Assembly (NCBI RefSeq): GCF_000471905.2
Contig: NW_006496517.1
Location: 937,257 to 1,001,256, forward strand
From: Amborella trichopoda
Lineage: Eukaryota > Streptophyta > Magnoliopsida > Amborellales > Amborellaceae
DNA: 64,000 nucleotides
Direction: 5' to 3'
Made by a program: the position numbers and the translations under genes. Shown piece by piece: positions 11,991 through 24,115 of this stretch. The notes under the pieces are model-generated. The model did not search any database, was not told the DNA's origin, and worked only from the letters and a program-made list of their open reading frames with translations. Within the stretch, counting starts at the first letter, position 1. Every line of letters begins with the position of its first letter.

Positions 11991-13458
11991 CCATGGTAAG
12001 AAATGTGGTTCGACACATTTCAATACAGACTGAATGCTTATCATATGGTAGATACTGCTTCTCAATGTGGAGAATGACTAATATGCTTTCTCCTTTTTTC
12101 TTTATTGTGAAATGTGTGTTATTGTGACATTCTACGTGGAATTTCGACATTGCATTATTAATTGAATTCTTAGAATATAATCCATCAACTAGGTTCTTAG
12201 TTGCACAACAAAAAATTAAAAGACCAAGTTCGTAATTAGAGTGAATGAGAAGAGAAGTTCTTAAGCTTTTCTTGCTACGTGGTTTTAACTTTAATTTTTC
12301 AGAATGGCTACTAATATAAAAGTAATCATTAATGAGAACAATTAAAAAAAGAAGCCATAATAGAAAAATTAAAAAGTTTTTCTTCAAATCGTAGGAAGCT
12401 AGGTCTTTTTGCCAAAAAATGGCGGCTTTCTAGAAGGAATTAAGATGACACATGGGTATTAATTGAACCACTGATCAATGAAGGTGGTTAGGATTTGTGA
12501 CAAGGCATCACTTTTACAAATGATTTATTACCTTTATTCCAGTTGAAGTAAAAGGCTCTGATATGAGAAAAGCTTCTTAACGATTTTAGCTGACCCCAAA
12601 TAGTTGGGAAAATGGCTCTGATGCTGCTGCTGCTGCTGATTCGAGTTGAAGGAAGTTAGGTATCAACATAAGCTCATGAAGGGACTTGAATGTTTTAGCT
12701 TGCTTTTGGACTTAATCTTGAATGGAAATATGTGATCCATGATATTTGTATATTCAATTTTTTGTTCCTAGTTTAATTTAGGATATTGATGTTCTCAAAT
12801 CTTGGAGAGAAATTGGGTAAGCTGATACACTTTAATTTTTTTTGTACATAGCATTCATGAAGTTTAGATGTCGTATGCATTAAGTTGAATGGGAACCCAT
12901 GCAAATAGGATTTTTTACAAATTATAATTAAGGAAACAAACAAGAAGACACCCTCAATGTTAACGCTTCTTGCGTTAGTCCACCCTATGTAGGGTAGCCA
13001 GCTTCATGTTTGGCCTCTTTCTGGACATGGGAGAAGGAGATCCCTTGTAACTTAGAAATCTCAAAGCAGTAACAATAATGTCGTCAATAATGGTTATTCG
13101 CTTCCTGAATAGTCAATATATTTTTTGAGAGTCTTCTAGCCATTAGGCATCCTTGAAAATCACCTATACAAACCTCAAGGCCTGCTTGAAAATTCTTACT
13201 TCTTTGGATACTGGCTTAGGGGTGGGTACAGTTGGTTGTCCTCATGTTGAGAGGCAGTCCCTATAAATGTACAACGTAATTTGTTGTCGTTTGTAGAAGA
13301 TCCCTTTTAGGTTTTGTGTGTTAATGTGAACAACTCCTCCACGTCATTGTTATGCCTTCCATGATCTACACATAAGAAGTGGTTATGTGGAACTCAAGGA
13401 ATTGAATTTAAATTTTTATTTTATTTTTTACTCAATACACCTGAATTCCACTTACATG
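11991..13458. other. Non-coding stretch
   Basis: No gene seen. Open frames are short and AT-rich. The only recognised part is an RTE LINE tail near 12590-12640. Confidence 0.5.
12590..12640 (+). mobile_element. RTE LINE 3' tail remnant
   Basis: The short motif gctgaccccaaatagttggg, then a gctctgatgctgctgctgct microsatellite, is the characteristic 3' end of plant RTE-type LINEs. The same motif ends the longer RTE copies at 30060 (minus) and 43280 (plus). No coding part remains here. Confidence 0.7.
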
Positions 13459-13577
13459 GGCCACTAAATATAAATCAAATAAATACCTTAATTAGTAAAT
13501 ACAACCTAGCATCTTTAAGGCCACTAAATATAAATCAAATAAATACCTTAAATAGTAAATACAATCTAGGATCTTTG
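13459..13577. repeat. Tandem duplication, 60-bp unit
   Basis: Two copies, beginning gccactaaatataaatc at 13460 and 13520, differ at a few bases. Confidence 0.95.
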
Positions 13578-13739
13578 CTTTCAACAAATAGAAACTATCT
13601 AGGCGCTTTACACAAACTTCTATTATAATTTTTAGTACAATATATGCTCTTGGACTTACTGGAAGATGCCTTGAGTTACCCTCACAGGTCTTGGTATACT
13701 CCACACTTGATTCCCTGACAGATGACACTTTTATTCTTT

Positions 13740-15523
13740 AGGTGTTGTTGGAAATTCTGAGATAGAAAAGTTTTACAGGAGATACCTTTCGATCTAGGGT
13801 TTTATAGAGCTCAAAACCTGTACTAGGGTTTGTAGAAACCCTATAGGAACAAATTAGGGGTGAACTTAGGTGTGGATTTCTCTTTGGGCTGCAAGTATTC
13901 CCTTTTCTTCTAAAGTCAGCAAACCCTAGTCCTAGGGTTTCATGTGCCACCACCTATTTTGCTGTTTTTTTTTTGGGTGTCTTCACAAGCAAGACAAGGA
14001 GAGAGAATGGCATCTCAATCAGGAGGAGGAGAGAAGGTGGCATCACATAAAGAGGATAGATGGTGGCGTGACTTTAAGAGAAGAAGAAAGAGTCACGTGC
14101 CAAACTATGGGCGAAAGAGAGACTTTCCTTTTTTTGGTGCATGAGAGAGAGAAAGAAAAATATTGGCGTGAGAGAGATGGAGAGAATAACTGGGGCATGC
14201 GAGAGAGAGAATCTTGTTGTAATGAGAGAGGAGGCTCAAATCTAGTTTAAATAGAAATAAGATCTATGTCCTACATTGACTAGGATTTTAATTTAGGTAT
14301 GCTATATCTAATTTCCAGCTTGACCTTTAGGATAATTAGAAAATCTGTGGGGTGAGAGAGATTTAATCAGAGCCATTCATCCCACAAATCATCCATCAAG
14401 ATTTTGGGTGAAAAATAAGAACTTTATCCCCTTCAAATTTGACCCATATCCAACTCCTATTTAGAATTTCAAATATAACCAATCTTATCATTATGTAGAT
14501 CTCTCATAATCGTTAGGAAGTCAAGGATAATATATATTTTAGATCTCCCACTAAAATAGGAAACTAAGTCTTATTAAAAAGTAAAAGATTTATTGTCTTT
14601 AACTAATTTAAAATTTAAACAAACAAAGTAAGAGTGGTGTGTCCCCCCCCCCGTCCCTGCTTTTTGCTAAAAAAAGTGGCATGCCACTATGTTTAAAAAA
14701 TGGGGCGTCCCCCTAAGGGGGTTCACGGGGGCCCCACATAAAATTTGCATACACACTTGGGGTTGGGTCCTTGGTCCCACATGTCATCTTAAGTTATGAA
14801 AATTTTAGAAATGGTTTTTTTAATGTATTTTTAACAAAAATAACATTTTAAAATTCTGAAAAATATTTAGACCAAAATAAAATATACTAGGAACGGGCCA
14901 TTACTAATGGGAAAAAAATAGCGATAATAAGGGCATTCCATTTGCCCCAAGAACTATGGGCCACTACTGATGTCTTATTCAACCAACAAAGACCCATGGC
15001 TCACTGTCTCATTGCAGGGGCTTATGATTGACTTGTCAAAGTTGAAGAATAAACATTGGGACCGTGATCTTAGAATGTGGATTTCAATTCCCTCATTTAA
15101 GAGCAAGTCTAACACTTGTCACCACAGTGCAAAAGGGGCTCTCTCTATGCACTTGTACATGTATCCCTCTATAGGGTTGCTTACTAGTAATGCGGTTGTC
15201 ATGTGTGCATGTCATGCAGAAGTTTGTTGACGCTTAGGCCCTTGCTTTCACAAGCCTACAACCGCACACAGGAGTTCACACGTTTCTGCTAGCTTACAAA
15301 CATCATCCCTGGGTATCTCTCCGACCTCAACAAGGGATGACCCACTGTAAATCCTTCTCGGTAGTGCCACATCCCCAGGGGTAAGGGTTTTGGATATCAC
15401 CAGGGTCATAAACTGCTCAACCCTTGGTCAGTCAACACACCCATTCCCACTAAAGTGCATATTCAACTATAAAATGTCATATTTATAAGTTCTCTAAACC
15501 TTTAAAGGCCACAAAACCCAACA
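13740..15523 (-). mobile_element. Old copia-type LTR, probably solo
   Basis: Non-coding region that aligns in patches, in the same order, with the LTRs of the copia element at 47263-55261. Shared patches are the gagagaga leader, the ggggtgagagagat stretch, the gggccccacat GC patch, and the end cctttaaaggccac followed by acccaaca. The right edge (15523) is the minus-strand TGTTGGG start. The left edge is not sharply defined, and I could not match a target duplication to cgtac after 15523. Short frames such as 13942-14250 are repeat-derived. A solo LTR is likelier than a full element because no gag or pol follows. Confidence 0.55.
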
Positions 15524-17535
15524 CGTACCTTTCATTTATTTGAGTAGGCAGATTGTGCAAACCTGAGAAAAAAGAAAGTTACTTGAAATCAAATATTTTG
15601 AGTGAAGTAATTAGGATAAAGCTCACAATGGGGTCGTTGTACCCCTATTGTTTTAACTCAACCAAATATTCTTTGAAGCTGAAATTTTCCACAAGGTTCT
15701 TGCTAGTATTACATCAATCGTACATATTTTACAGAATCTCACTTTTCAAACCCACTTCAGCCCTTCTCATATTTCTCATATCTATTCCACCAACTTCCGT
15801 TTTTTCTTTGATTGGTAGCAACTTCCAAATTTTCTGCTCCCCTTTTTCATATGCAATTTTTTTTGATAACTTATGATAGGAGTATTTTAGAAGGCACAAC
15901 ATAGGATTTCATTTTATTTTTGTTGTACATATCTACCTTTGACACGTAGGGTTACACAAAGGTATTGGAAATATATCTTGATTCCACACATTTCCAACTT
16001 GGTTTCCATCTATATTTGTTTTTTATCTTCATTTTCCTTTAAGACTTGATACCTTTAGCAATTCTTTGAGGGATAATCCATCTTGGATTAAGAGGTCATA
16101 GCCATTATGGACTCTCATTTTCACAAATTTTCCATTGTGAAAGAAGGTAGAGTTCTTTCAGCCACGTCTTCAACAATTAGGAGAGGAAAACATTTCATAT
16201 GTCCAAGTGCTGACTGCTGCAGTGCCCTCCCCATTTTGTGGGCCTTTGGGGCATTTCTTTGGGTCCAAATTTGGGGCGAAATTGTTCATGGACCTGGCAA
16301 AGAAGATGGTGGAAAAATTTCAAAAAAAACTATGGAAAGCGGTTTTTATTGAGGAGGGAAAAAATACAATTAACATGTGCTGTCCATTTTAAGAGCAAAA
16401 ATGGTGCTGGATCAAATTTACAAGGATCTGCTATCTAATGTGGCATTCCTTCTCTTGGACCACGGTTCCACGGCCCGGGAGCATACACTCATTCCTAGTA
16501 TGTTCAATCCTTTTGGGAATCTGTTACTTATTTTCTTGGGCACTCTCTCTACTAAAGATGCCAAGGAAGTGTCTGATCTCTCATTCAGCAGACTCCATTG
16601 TGCGAATCACAAACTCTTGATAAGGTAAAATTTGGTTTTCAAAAGGGGGGGCATTTTTTGTTAGACAAAATTTATAAGGAAACTCAAACATCAAAATCAT
16701 TCAATAATCTTGAAGTATATCTTTTAAAATAATTTTTTTATTTCTTAGTATTATTTCTCTCCCTACGGAGCTTCTGTCAAGCAACTCAAGTATCAAAGCC
16801 CTTCAATCATCTTTTGGATTATATCTTTATAAAATATTTATTTATTTTTTAATGTTTATTTTGTGGGTGCTCCTCTAGTGCCCTCTCCCTGTGGAGCTTT
16901 TGGCAAGCAAAGATCGTTGCTCTCGTTCGCGCTCCAAGTCCTAACATCTATATGCTGGATTGAGGCTTGAGTTTTTAGTTGACCCTAAATCAATTTTCTA
17001 AAACATGGCTTGGGCAAGGTAATCGGCACTTGCCTGAGCCGAGCTACTCTGTCGAGTCGACTCGGACATCCATGTGTCATGTTTGAGATATAAAGAGGCG
17101 AAAAGTTAACATTCTCAAAAAAAAAAAAAAAGGCGAAAATTTTTGGAAAAAAAGTTGAAAACCTAAAAAGTAATAAAAAATCACAAAAATGCAAAACAAT
17201 ATAAGAAAACCATACAAAACATACAACAATAATAAAATTGGTGTGATTGGCTTCAAATAATTTGAAAATATGTAAAAGTGGAATTTTAGAAAATAGAAAG
17301 TCTAAAAAATCATAAAAAATGAAGGCATGGACAAAATGAACTATAAATCAATTATTTTTGATTTAGTAAAAGCTAAATTAATTTTATGAATTTAATTAAG
17401 AAAATAAAAATACCTAAAATTTTGAGGTCAACCCCACAATCTTCATTCTCGATATGAATTCATGCTTCCAATCTTTGTCAAAGGTTCCTCAAGCAAACCC
17501 AAATCAAAACCCTGAAGCAAAAATTGGGTTTTGAG
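15524..17535. other. Non-coding stretch with a tandem duplication
   Basis: No recognisable gene. The overlapping frames at 16107-16628 have no known motif and stop repeatedly. The part at 16676-16912 is a two-copy tandem repeat. Confidence 0.45.
16676..16912. repeat. Diverged tandem duplication, about 118-bp unit
   Basis: Two adjacent copies share ordered blocks: aactcaa..atcaaa..ttcaat..atctt, a T-rich centre, and tccct(a/g)(c/t)ggagcttctgtcaagca or its variant. The copies are clearly older than the other local duplications. Confidence 0.8.
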
Positions 17536-18137
17536 CAATGTTTTAAAAACGGTCCACCCGACGTCTAGGCGGCCTGGACCAAAACACCACATGCCCAGAC
17601 CTAAGCGGCCCTACACTGACGGATGTACATGGGTGGGCACCTAGGGACGTGGCTTTTTTTTCTTTTTTCAATACCCAAAAGGGAAAATAGGGTAATTTTA
17701 AGGTTTAAATAGGTTATGGGGGTTATTTTCAACCCCCAAAGTTAAAAGAAAAATTCCATAAACCCTCAATCTCTTACCTATATCTGTTTCTGAGAATCAA
17801 AAATATTTTTTGTGGTTTGAAGAACCTTCTTAAACCTTTTCACTTATTATGAAATATGGAGAGTTAGACACTATTACTAATACATATCGTATTAGACTTT
17901 TAAATTTTTTATGGTTTGAATTTTGAAAATTTGAACAAATTTATTTTCAACATGCGATATGTCATATTTTTGTACATCAAAATATATGTTACAATATTTT
18001 CAAATGTAATAAATTCTAAAATTAACACGAATATATGTATATATACTAAATATCTATATAACTTGTACAACAGGGTGCCTGCCTGGGCGCTTGGCGTTAG
18101 GCCACAGGTCGGAAACCTAGCATTTTTTGAAACCTTG
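17536..18137. mobile_element. hAT-type MITE
   Basis: 602-bp non-coding element with perfect 8-bp flanking repeats gttttgag (17528-17535 and 18138-18145). Ends: caatgttttaaaaacgg on the left and, inverted, caaggtttcaaaaaatg on the right. Both ends then run into GC-rich sub-terminal sequence (ggtccacccgacgtctaggc; tgcctgcctgggcgcttggc). An 8-bp duplication with short inverted ends is the hAT pattern. The termini resemble those of the hAT transposon at 25600-29172. Confidence 0.85.
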
Positions 18138-18409
18138 GTTTTGAGTTCGGATCTAAGAGATACGAGCTCTTGAAAGATTCGATTAAATAGTAAATCCTAT
18201 TGTCAAATATCTAAAAGATGCTTCTTTCTAGGGGAATCAAGGCTTTACTTGTATCATGCTAAAATAGGCTTGGGAATCAAATTTCGTTGACTATTTACCA
18301 CTGATTGTGAAGAAATCACAAATTTTCCCAACTGGCCAAAATGCTTGGTTTATTTTTTTGATATAAAAAATCTCTCGAATCTTTTTTTTTCTCAAATCTT
18401 TTGTTTCCA

Positions 18410-18660
18410 ACTAGATTTGGCAATGGTCTTGGCTGGTAGGCTGGAAGCAGCCCAGGAACGGGCCATTGAATTTGGCTTGAGGGCTAGGCCTTGGCATAAA
18501 ATCTAGGCAAATTGTTCGCCTCAAGCTTGGCCTAGACCAGAGGCCATGGCCCAACCCTACATTTTTGTTTGTCTTTTTTATGAAATTTGAAAGCAAAAAA
18601 AATTACTATATTATGGATCAGGTTGGGCCAGCCCCATTAATACATTGGACCAAGCCACCT
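18410..18660. repeat. GGCC-rich MITE-like patch
   Basis: A GC-rich patch in AT-rich DNA, starting near agatttggcaatggtcttgg and rich in ggccca and ggcttgg motifs, resembling the ggcaa-type MITEs at 6040, 24137 and 38600. Boundaries and target duplication are not clear. Confidence 0.4.
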
Positions 18661-18690
18661 TTTTTTTGGGTTAGGTCAACATTATGAGTT

Positions 18691-19410
18691 TGATGTAAAT
18701 CATGAGATGGATAGTTCTAAATTTTTATTTTTTATTTTATTTTGATTTTCATATATTCGAGATGATTGCGATAGATTATTTGGAGTGAGCAGATCGGGAC
18801 CGGAAGAAGAAGCATCAACGAGGAATTATCTTAAATCGGGACCGGAAGAAGCATTAGCGAGAAATTATTGTATTTTTTTATTTTTATTTTTCTTTCTAGT
18901 AGATTTTTTTTTTACTAAGTTTTTTTTTTGGGGGTATTGTTTTTTGACAAGGTTACATAGGAATGGAACTTGAGACGTAGTGCTAAGAAGACCGGCTGTT
19001 ACTACCTTGACAAGCTTGATTCCTTTCTTTTGGGGGTAGTTCAGTGGTTGTAATCGAACTTGAGATATAGTGTGCTTGGCATCAACAACCAACGACTTAT
19101 ACGCAAGCCTGATTCCTAAGTAGGTTTTTTTTTTTTTGAAGATGATACGAGTCTGTTTTGGCGAATCTTTCAGAGGCATGTGAGGGAGTTTGTTTTAAAA
19201 GATGGGAAGTTTATTGTTGTCTTTAATGATTAACGTGAATTAGGAAATTTATCTTTATAGGAGGAAGGATTTTGTTTTTAGAAGGCAAGTTGTAATGAAT
19301 AAAAGTACATATATTGTACTGGGCTTTTGATTTCTGGTGTGGTAAATGAAACACAATTTTAACGTAGAGGGAGAAATAGAGCTTTTGTCTTGGTTGTGGT
19401 GCGTAACTAA
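18691..19410 (+). repeat. 5' LTR of the plus-strand gypsy-like element
   Basis: Aligns with 21852-22100 and with the inverted LTRs ending at 22599 and near 24110. It contains an extra stretch at about 18920-19130 not seen in the others. Right border approximate. Confidence 0.55.
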
Positions 19411-19499
19411 GGTCTCGACTCCCCATCTGTACCTTTTTCTCTTTTGAATTCTTATGTCCATTTTGTCTCTCCATAATTGTGGTTGTAGTCATCCTGCCA

Positions 19500-20990
19500 G
19501 AACGAGACATCTGAGACATTGCTATTGAAGTTTTGAGAAAGCAAGTTGAGGAGTTAACTCAATGCTTGGCGCAAAACCGATAGTGAATTGGAAGCTGCCT
19601 TTGAGAACCTGTTCTATGCACACGCTCTGTACTGGGAGCCTCATGTTCGGGAGGGAGAGTAAATTGTGCGATTTCAACATTAAAGTTAATCTACCTAAGT
19701 TTGAAGGAGAACAACAAGGATCCAATCTTCAATTGGATTCAATATTCTTTAAATCAGTGGAAAGCGCTCTTATCATTGATAGTGGTCCTATTTTTGGTAA
19801 AGAACCAGGTGATCCTATGTTTGATGATGATTATGTTTTTGATAAACCATTGGATGAAAATGAAGAACTTAGAGCTCCTATCTTTGTTGAAGAACAAGTT
19901 ACAGGTGATGATGATGGTGGCTATGTGATGGAGGGAAAATTGTCCTTATTTTTTATTTTTATTTAATTTCAAAGGATGTATATTATAGTTTTAATTTTAG
20001 TTTTAGTTTTAGGGTTTATTTTGAGGATTTTAAGTTTTTTTTTCTTGGAATTTCGTATTATTTAGGGTTATTTTAGAATCTTAAATATTTACTTGGATCT
20101 CAAGTTAATTAGGGTTTCATAGGCTTATAGAAGGGTGGGATGTCATAGTTTTACGGCTGGAGATTTCAATGGCTGGTCATGGAGGTCTTAGCTGTAAGGA
20201 TGCCAATCTAATCCAACCGTGCAAGGAAATAAACAACTTGACGGAGAGGGTCTCAAAGGTATTGATGTGCAAGCGGGGCTAGCAACAATGTGATCTAAAC
20301 GAAGATGAATCTACTAGGATAGATCCAAATCATGATGGTTTTCATGGAGAATGGCGTGGATCATAGTCCGACTCAGAGTTGGAGTGGAATGATGAAGCTG
20401 CCTTCAACCGCCTGTTCTATGCATGTGTTTCGCATTGGGAGCCTGATGTATGGAAGAATAAATTATGGGATTTAGTTGATCTACATGATTTAATGGAGAT
20501 TGAGGTTTTTTGGCATAGGTCGTATAAAAAATCATCAAGTTGTAGATTGAGTTCTGCTAGCAATTTCCGATACATACTTAGATGATGAACATAATCTTCT
20601 AAGAGATCCAATCTATAATGATGATCAAAATTACTTGGGTGCATTATCAAAAAAGATTACTTGGGTGAACCTGTCTTTGACGAAGAAAAAGAGGAAGATC
20701 TTAAGGATATCAAAGAGGCACAACATTTAAGAGATTTAGGGCATTGAAATCATAGTAGCGTAGTGGAAGTATGGTTGACTCAATCGCAAATTACAGCCCT
20801 GATTTCAGAAAGTGATGAAATAGATGTCGAGAAAACCTTGAAAGCATTGAAAATTGGGTTTTTAGTTTCCTACACCATTTTCAACAGGAGTTCATGGATG
20901 GCAAATTATCTTTATTTTTTATTTTTATTCAATTTCAAATGATGTATATTATAGTTTTAGTTTTATTGTTTATTTCTATGGGTTTTATTT
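19500..20990 (+). pseudogene. Degenerate gag-like region, internally duplicated
   Basis: A gag-like segment of the retroelement. A block encoding a leucine/glutamine-rich coiled-coil-like start, then the FEGE block and acidic repeats, appears at 19510-19980 and again in diverged form at 20380-20960. Matching landmarks are gaagctgcctt..cctgttctatgca (19589 and 20397) and the tatgtgatggaggg/aattgtcctta versus catggatggcaaattatctt tails (19920 and 20892). Stops and frame changes break both copies. No protease or polymerase follows. Confidence 0.55.
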
Positions 20991-21851
20991 TTTTAGTAAT
21001 TCTAGGTTTTTATATATTTTTTATTTATTTCATGAGTACTAGTCATAAGTACTATTCACGAGTACTGTTCATGGATATTGCTCACAGGGGTAAAACTATT
21101 ATTACGAATTTTAATTTTAAGTTACGATGTAACACTTTTGGTACTTGAAGCATGAAATTATAATATTTAAGAGGTACGTGGAGCTTTCATAATTCCGCAT
21201 GATTTTTAAAAATTAAGAGAGAGAAAAGCTTAGGCTTTTGGAATCTTAGCTTGGGGTATGGAGAAGAAACTCTAGGTTTCTTTGAATTATGCTTATGTTT
21301 GGATTTGTTTTGGCTGATTTTATTGCTCCCTCAAGTTCTCTGCATGACAATGATGGTAATGATGCATATAGTGGTGGTGAAGAGGTTAGAGAAGAGACAA
21401 TAGGAGGCAGTACTTGGAAAAAGCTTTTTCTTTCGCAAATGGTGGGGTTGACCTTTACTCTTTCCAATTTGAAGATACCACCTCACAGTTGTATGCTACC
21501 ATGGTTGTTCCAAAACTTTTAGTAATTGGTTCGAGGGCCAAGCAACAAGCAAAGCCAGTGGTCGCAAGGTCAAACTATTGGCTGAGAGTGCTTTGCAGGT
21601 GAAGCAAAGCTCTTGTTTGAGAGTGCTTCACAAGAGCAAAAAGCTCTTGTTTGAGAGTGCTTCGCAAGAGCAAGGATATTTTAATCAGGCCTATAACCCA
21701 TGGGTCCTAGGATCAAGCCCTAATGTCAATGTGCAATATTCAGGTTGAGAGAGACATTGTATTTAGAGTAGGATTTGTATTAACTCATTTCAAATCTTTG
21801 TATTAACTTATTTCAAATCTTAGAGGAGAGTTCTCTTCAACCGAGGGAGAG
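20990..21851 (+). other. 3' untranslated part of the gypsy-like element
   Basis: No coding motif. A short in-tandem repeat of the agagtgcttcgcaagagcaaagctcttgtt type lies at about 21585-21675. The segment ends in the polypurine tract at 21841-21851. Confidence 0.45.
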
Positions 21852-22100
21852 TGATACAAATCAAGAGATGGATAATTCTAAATTTTTATTTTTATTTTAT
21901 TTTGATTTTCATAAACTTGAGATGATCGTGCTAAAATTATTTGGAATGAGCAGATTGGGACTAGAAGAAGAAGCATTAGCAAGGATTTATCGTAGATCAT
22001 GATCGAAAGAAGAAGCATTAGTGACGAGTTATTGTATTTTTTTCCTTTTTTTTCTTTTTATCAAATCTTTATTTTTTATATTAAATTTTTTTTTTTTTAA
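21852..22100 (+). repeat. Truncated 3' LTR of the plus-strand gypsy-like element
   Basis: Starts tgatacaaatcaagagatgg directly after the polypurine tract and matches 18691 onward for about 200 bp. It is then cut off in a poly-T/A zone where the inverted element begins. Confidence 0.6.
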
Positions 22101-22104
22101 AGAT

Positions 22105-22599
22105 GATAGTCAGGAGAAAACCAAGAGAAAATCTCTACTTTCTCCCTCTACATTAAAACTGTATTTCATTCTCCAAAGTACAATTAAAAATCCATTACAT
22201 TGTATGTACTCCTTTTATTTGCTATCACTTGCCTTTGGAAAACAAAATCCTTCCTCTAAAGATAAGCATAAGCTTCCCATCTTTTAAAACAAACTCCCCA
22301 AAATAGCTCTAAAGGGTTTGTTTCAAACGGACTGTTGTCATCTTAAAAAAAAAAAAATTTACTAAAAAAAATAAAGATCTGCTAGAAAGAAGAAAATAAA
22401 AATAAAAATAAAAATACTATAATTCTTTAATAATTCTTCTTCTTATGGTCCCAATCTACGATAATTCCTTGGTAATACTTCTTCTTCCGGTCTCGATCTA
22501 CTCACTCCAAATAATCTGGCACGATCATCTCGAGTCTATGAAAATCTAAATGAGAAATAAAATGAAAGAGTAGAATTATCTATTTGTTGATTTGCATCA
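22105..22599 (-). repeat. 3' LTR of the minus-strand gypsy-like element
   Basis: The reverse complement starts tgatgcaaatcaacaaatag and runs through the gaccggaagaagaagt block to a gggagaaagtagag end, matching the plus-strand LTR in order. Confidence 0.6.
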
Positions 22600-22619
22600 T
22601 TATCCTTTGGTTGGAGAAA

Positions 22620-23490
22620 ACTTGCCCTGAAGTTTTGAGTTGATACAAATCCTCATTTAAGTACAAGTTCTCTATCAACCAGAATATTGCACATTGACAT
22701 ATAGCTCGATCCTGGGACCTGTGGGTAGGCCTAATTAAATTATCCTTTAATCAGGTATTGAAGGTTTTGGCACAACCAACTATGGTTGCGTGCAATAGTG
22801 GGGTGAAATTTTCAAATTGGAAACATGTATGGTTAACCCCATCCTTGACGAAAGAAAATAGTTCTTTATAGGTGCTGCCCCCTATTGCCTCCTCTTTAAC
22901 CTCTTCGTGAGCTCTATTCGCATCACTGCCATTATTGCCACCTTCATTACCTGCAACTTGTTCTTCATCAAAGATCGGAACTCCAAGTTCTTTGTTTGCA
23001 TCTAATGGTTCATCAAAAACAGGCTCACCATCAAAGATAGGATCACTTGGTTATTTATCAAAAATAGGAGCACTATCAAAGGTAGATTGATACAAAGAAT
23101 ATTGAATCCAATTGAAGATTGGATCCTTGTAATTCTCCTTCAAAGTCAGGTAGATTAGTTTTAATGTTGAAATACCCACAATCTACTCTCCTAAACATAG
23201 GGCTCCTGACGCGGAGCGTGTGCATAGAACGTGTTCTCGAAAGCAGCTTCGAACTCACTACCGTCATCATAGTGTGTCAGGGCTGGGTTTTGCGTCAAGC
23301 GCTGGGTTAACTCCTCAACTTGCCGTCTCAAGTCTTTAATCTCAATATCTTGAATGTCTTGTTCTCGTTGGAGGGCTTGTTCCCAGTAGTTGGTCGTTGA
23401 TCTCATCCACCAACAATGACATCCCTTCCAAACGACACCAAGATCCCACAGGAACCGAGGTCTAATACCAACTACATAACTGAAAATCAC
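22620..23490 (-). pseudogene. Gag-like remnant of the minus-strand element
   Basis: The minus strand encodes a peptide with the coiled-coil-like block LRRQVEELTQRL (about 23340-23310), typical of plant gypsy gag N-termini. After a frame change comes a TNLPDFEGELQ block (about 23160-23120), then an acidic region with repeated PIFD-like units (about 23080-22960). The frame change near 23200 and loss of everything downstream make it non-functional. Confidence 0.55.
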
Positions 23491-23559
23491 AGGTAGCCGA
23501 CAACCTGGACTTCAACCATATTTTTAGAGAGAGAGAGAATGGATAGAGAAGAAATCACA

Positions 23560-24115
23560 GGCAAAACATGTAGAAACGAGGGGACTCGAGACCTACACCA
23601 AGCATCACAACCAAGAGAAATGTTCTTTTTCTCCCTTTTCGTTAAAATTGTGTTTCATTCACTAGAGCAAAAATAGAAAACCCATTACATTTTGTGTACT
23701 CCTTTTATTTACTACTACTTGTCTTCTAAAATCAAAATCTCCTTCCTCGTCTGAAGATAAACTTCTATTCATGTTGACCTTTAGAAATTAAGGATAAGCT
23801 TCCCATCTTTTAATACGAACTCCATAAACTCAAAGTTTTGCTAAATCATACTCTTATCATCTTTTTTTTCTAGAAAGAAATAACTTACTAAAACAAGAAG
23901 TATCTGATAGAAAAAAATAATAAAAAAAATACAATAATTCCTCGCTGATGCCTCTTCTTCCGGTCTGATCTTATGATAATTCCTTGCTATATGCTTATTC
24001 TTCCAGTCCCGATCTACTCGCTCCAAATAATCTCATCTCGAATTTTTGAGAATCAAAATAATTTTTTTTAGATTATGAAAATCAAAATAAAAATTAAAAT
24101 AAAACTTTACAATCA
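23560..24115 (-). repeat. 5' LTR of the minus-strand gypsy-like element
   Basis: Matches 22105-22599 in the same orientation, including gaccggaagaagaggcat and the minus-strand gggagaaaaagaac end. The left end near 24110 is degraded, and the right end may extend to about 23475 if the tggtattaga motif is the true primer-binding site. Confidence 0.5.

Larger units (their letters stand above)
18691..22100 (+). mobile_element. Non-autonomous gypsy-like retroelement, plus strand
   Basis: Bounded by two related LTR segments that both start TGAT(a/g)(c/t)aaatca and hold the gatcgggaccggaagaagaagc block: 18691 onward and 21852 onward. A purine-rich tract ccgagggagag (21841-21851) directly precedes the second one, as a polypurine tract should. 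The interior keeps only degraded gag-like pieces: the aagcaagttgaggagttaac region, a VNLPKFEGE-like block near 19690, and an acidic DPIFDGEP-type region near 19800. No reverse transcriptase or integrase is visible. The right LTR is truncated at about 22100, where the sequence switches to the inverted copy. Confidence 0.65.
22105..24115 (-). mobile_element. Non-autonomous gypsy-like retroelement, minus strand
   Basis: An inverted relative of the element at 18691-22100. The minus-strand 5' LTR lies at about 24110-23560. A tggtattaga motif near 23460, similar to a Met-tRNA primer-binding site, follows about 100 bp inside. The interior encodes a gag-like start and the acidic DPIFD-type region, and the 3' LTR begins at 22599 (tgatgcaaatcaa) after a purine tract at 22600-22612. 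Its interior is about 1 kb and lacks polymerase domains, so any movement would have needed another element's enzymes. Confidence 0.6.

Noticed and set aside
16107..16628. Overlapping short frames in a less AT-rich patch
   Set aside because: No shared frame, no motif and no splice structure; cannot be supported as a gene.
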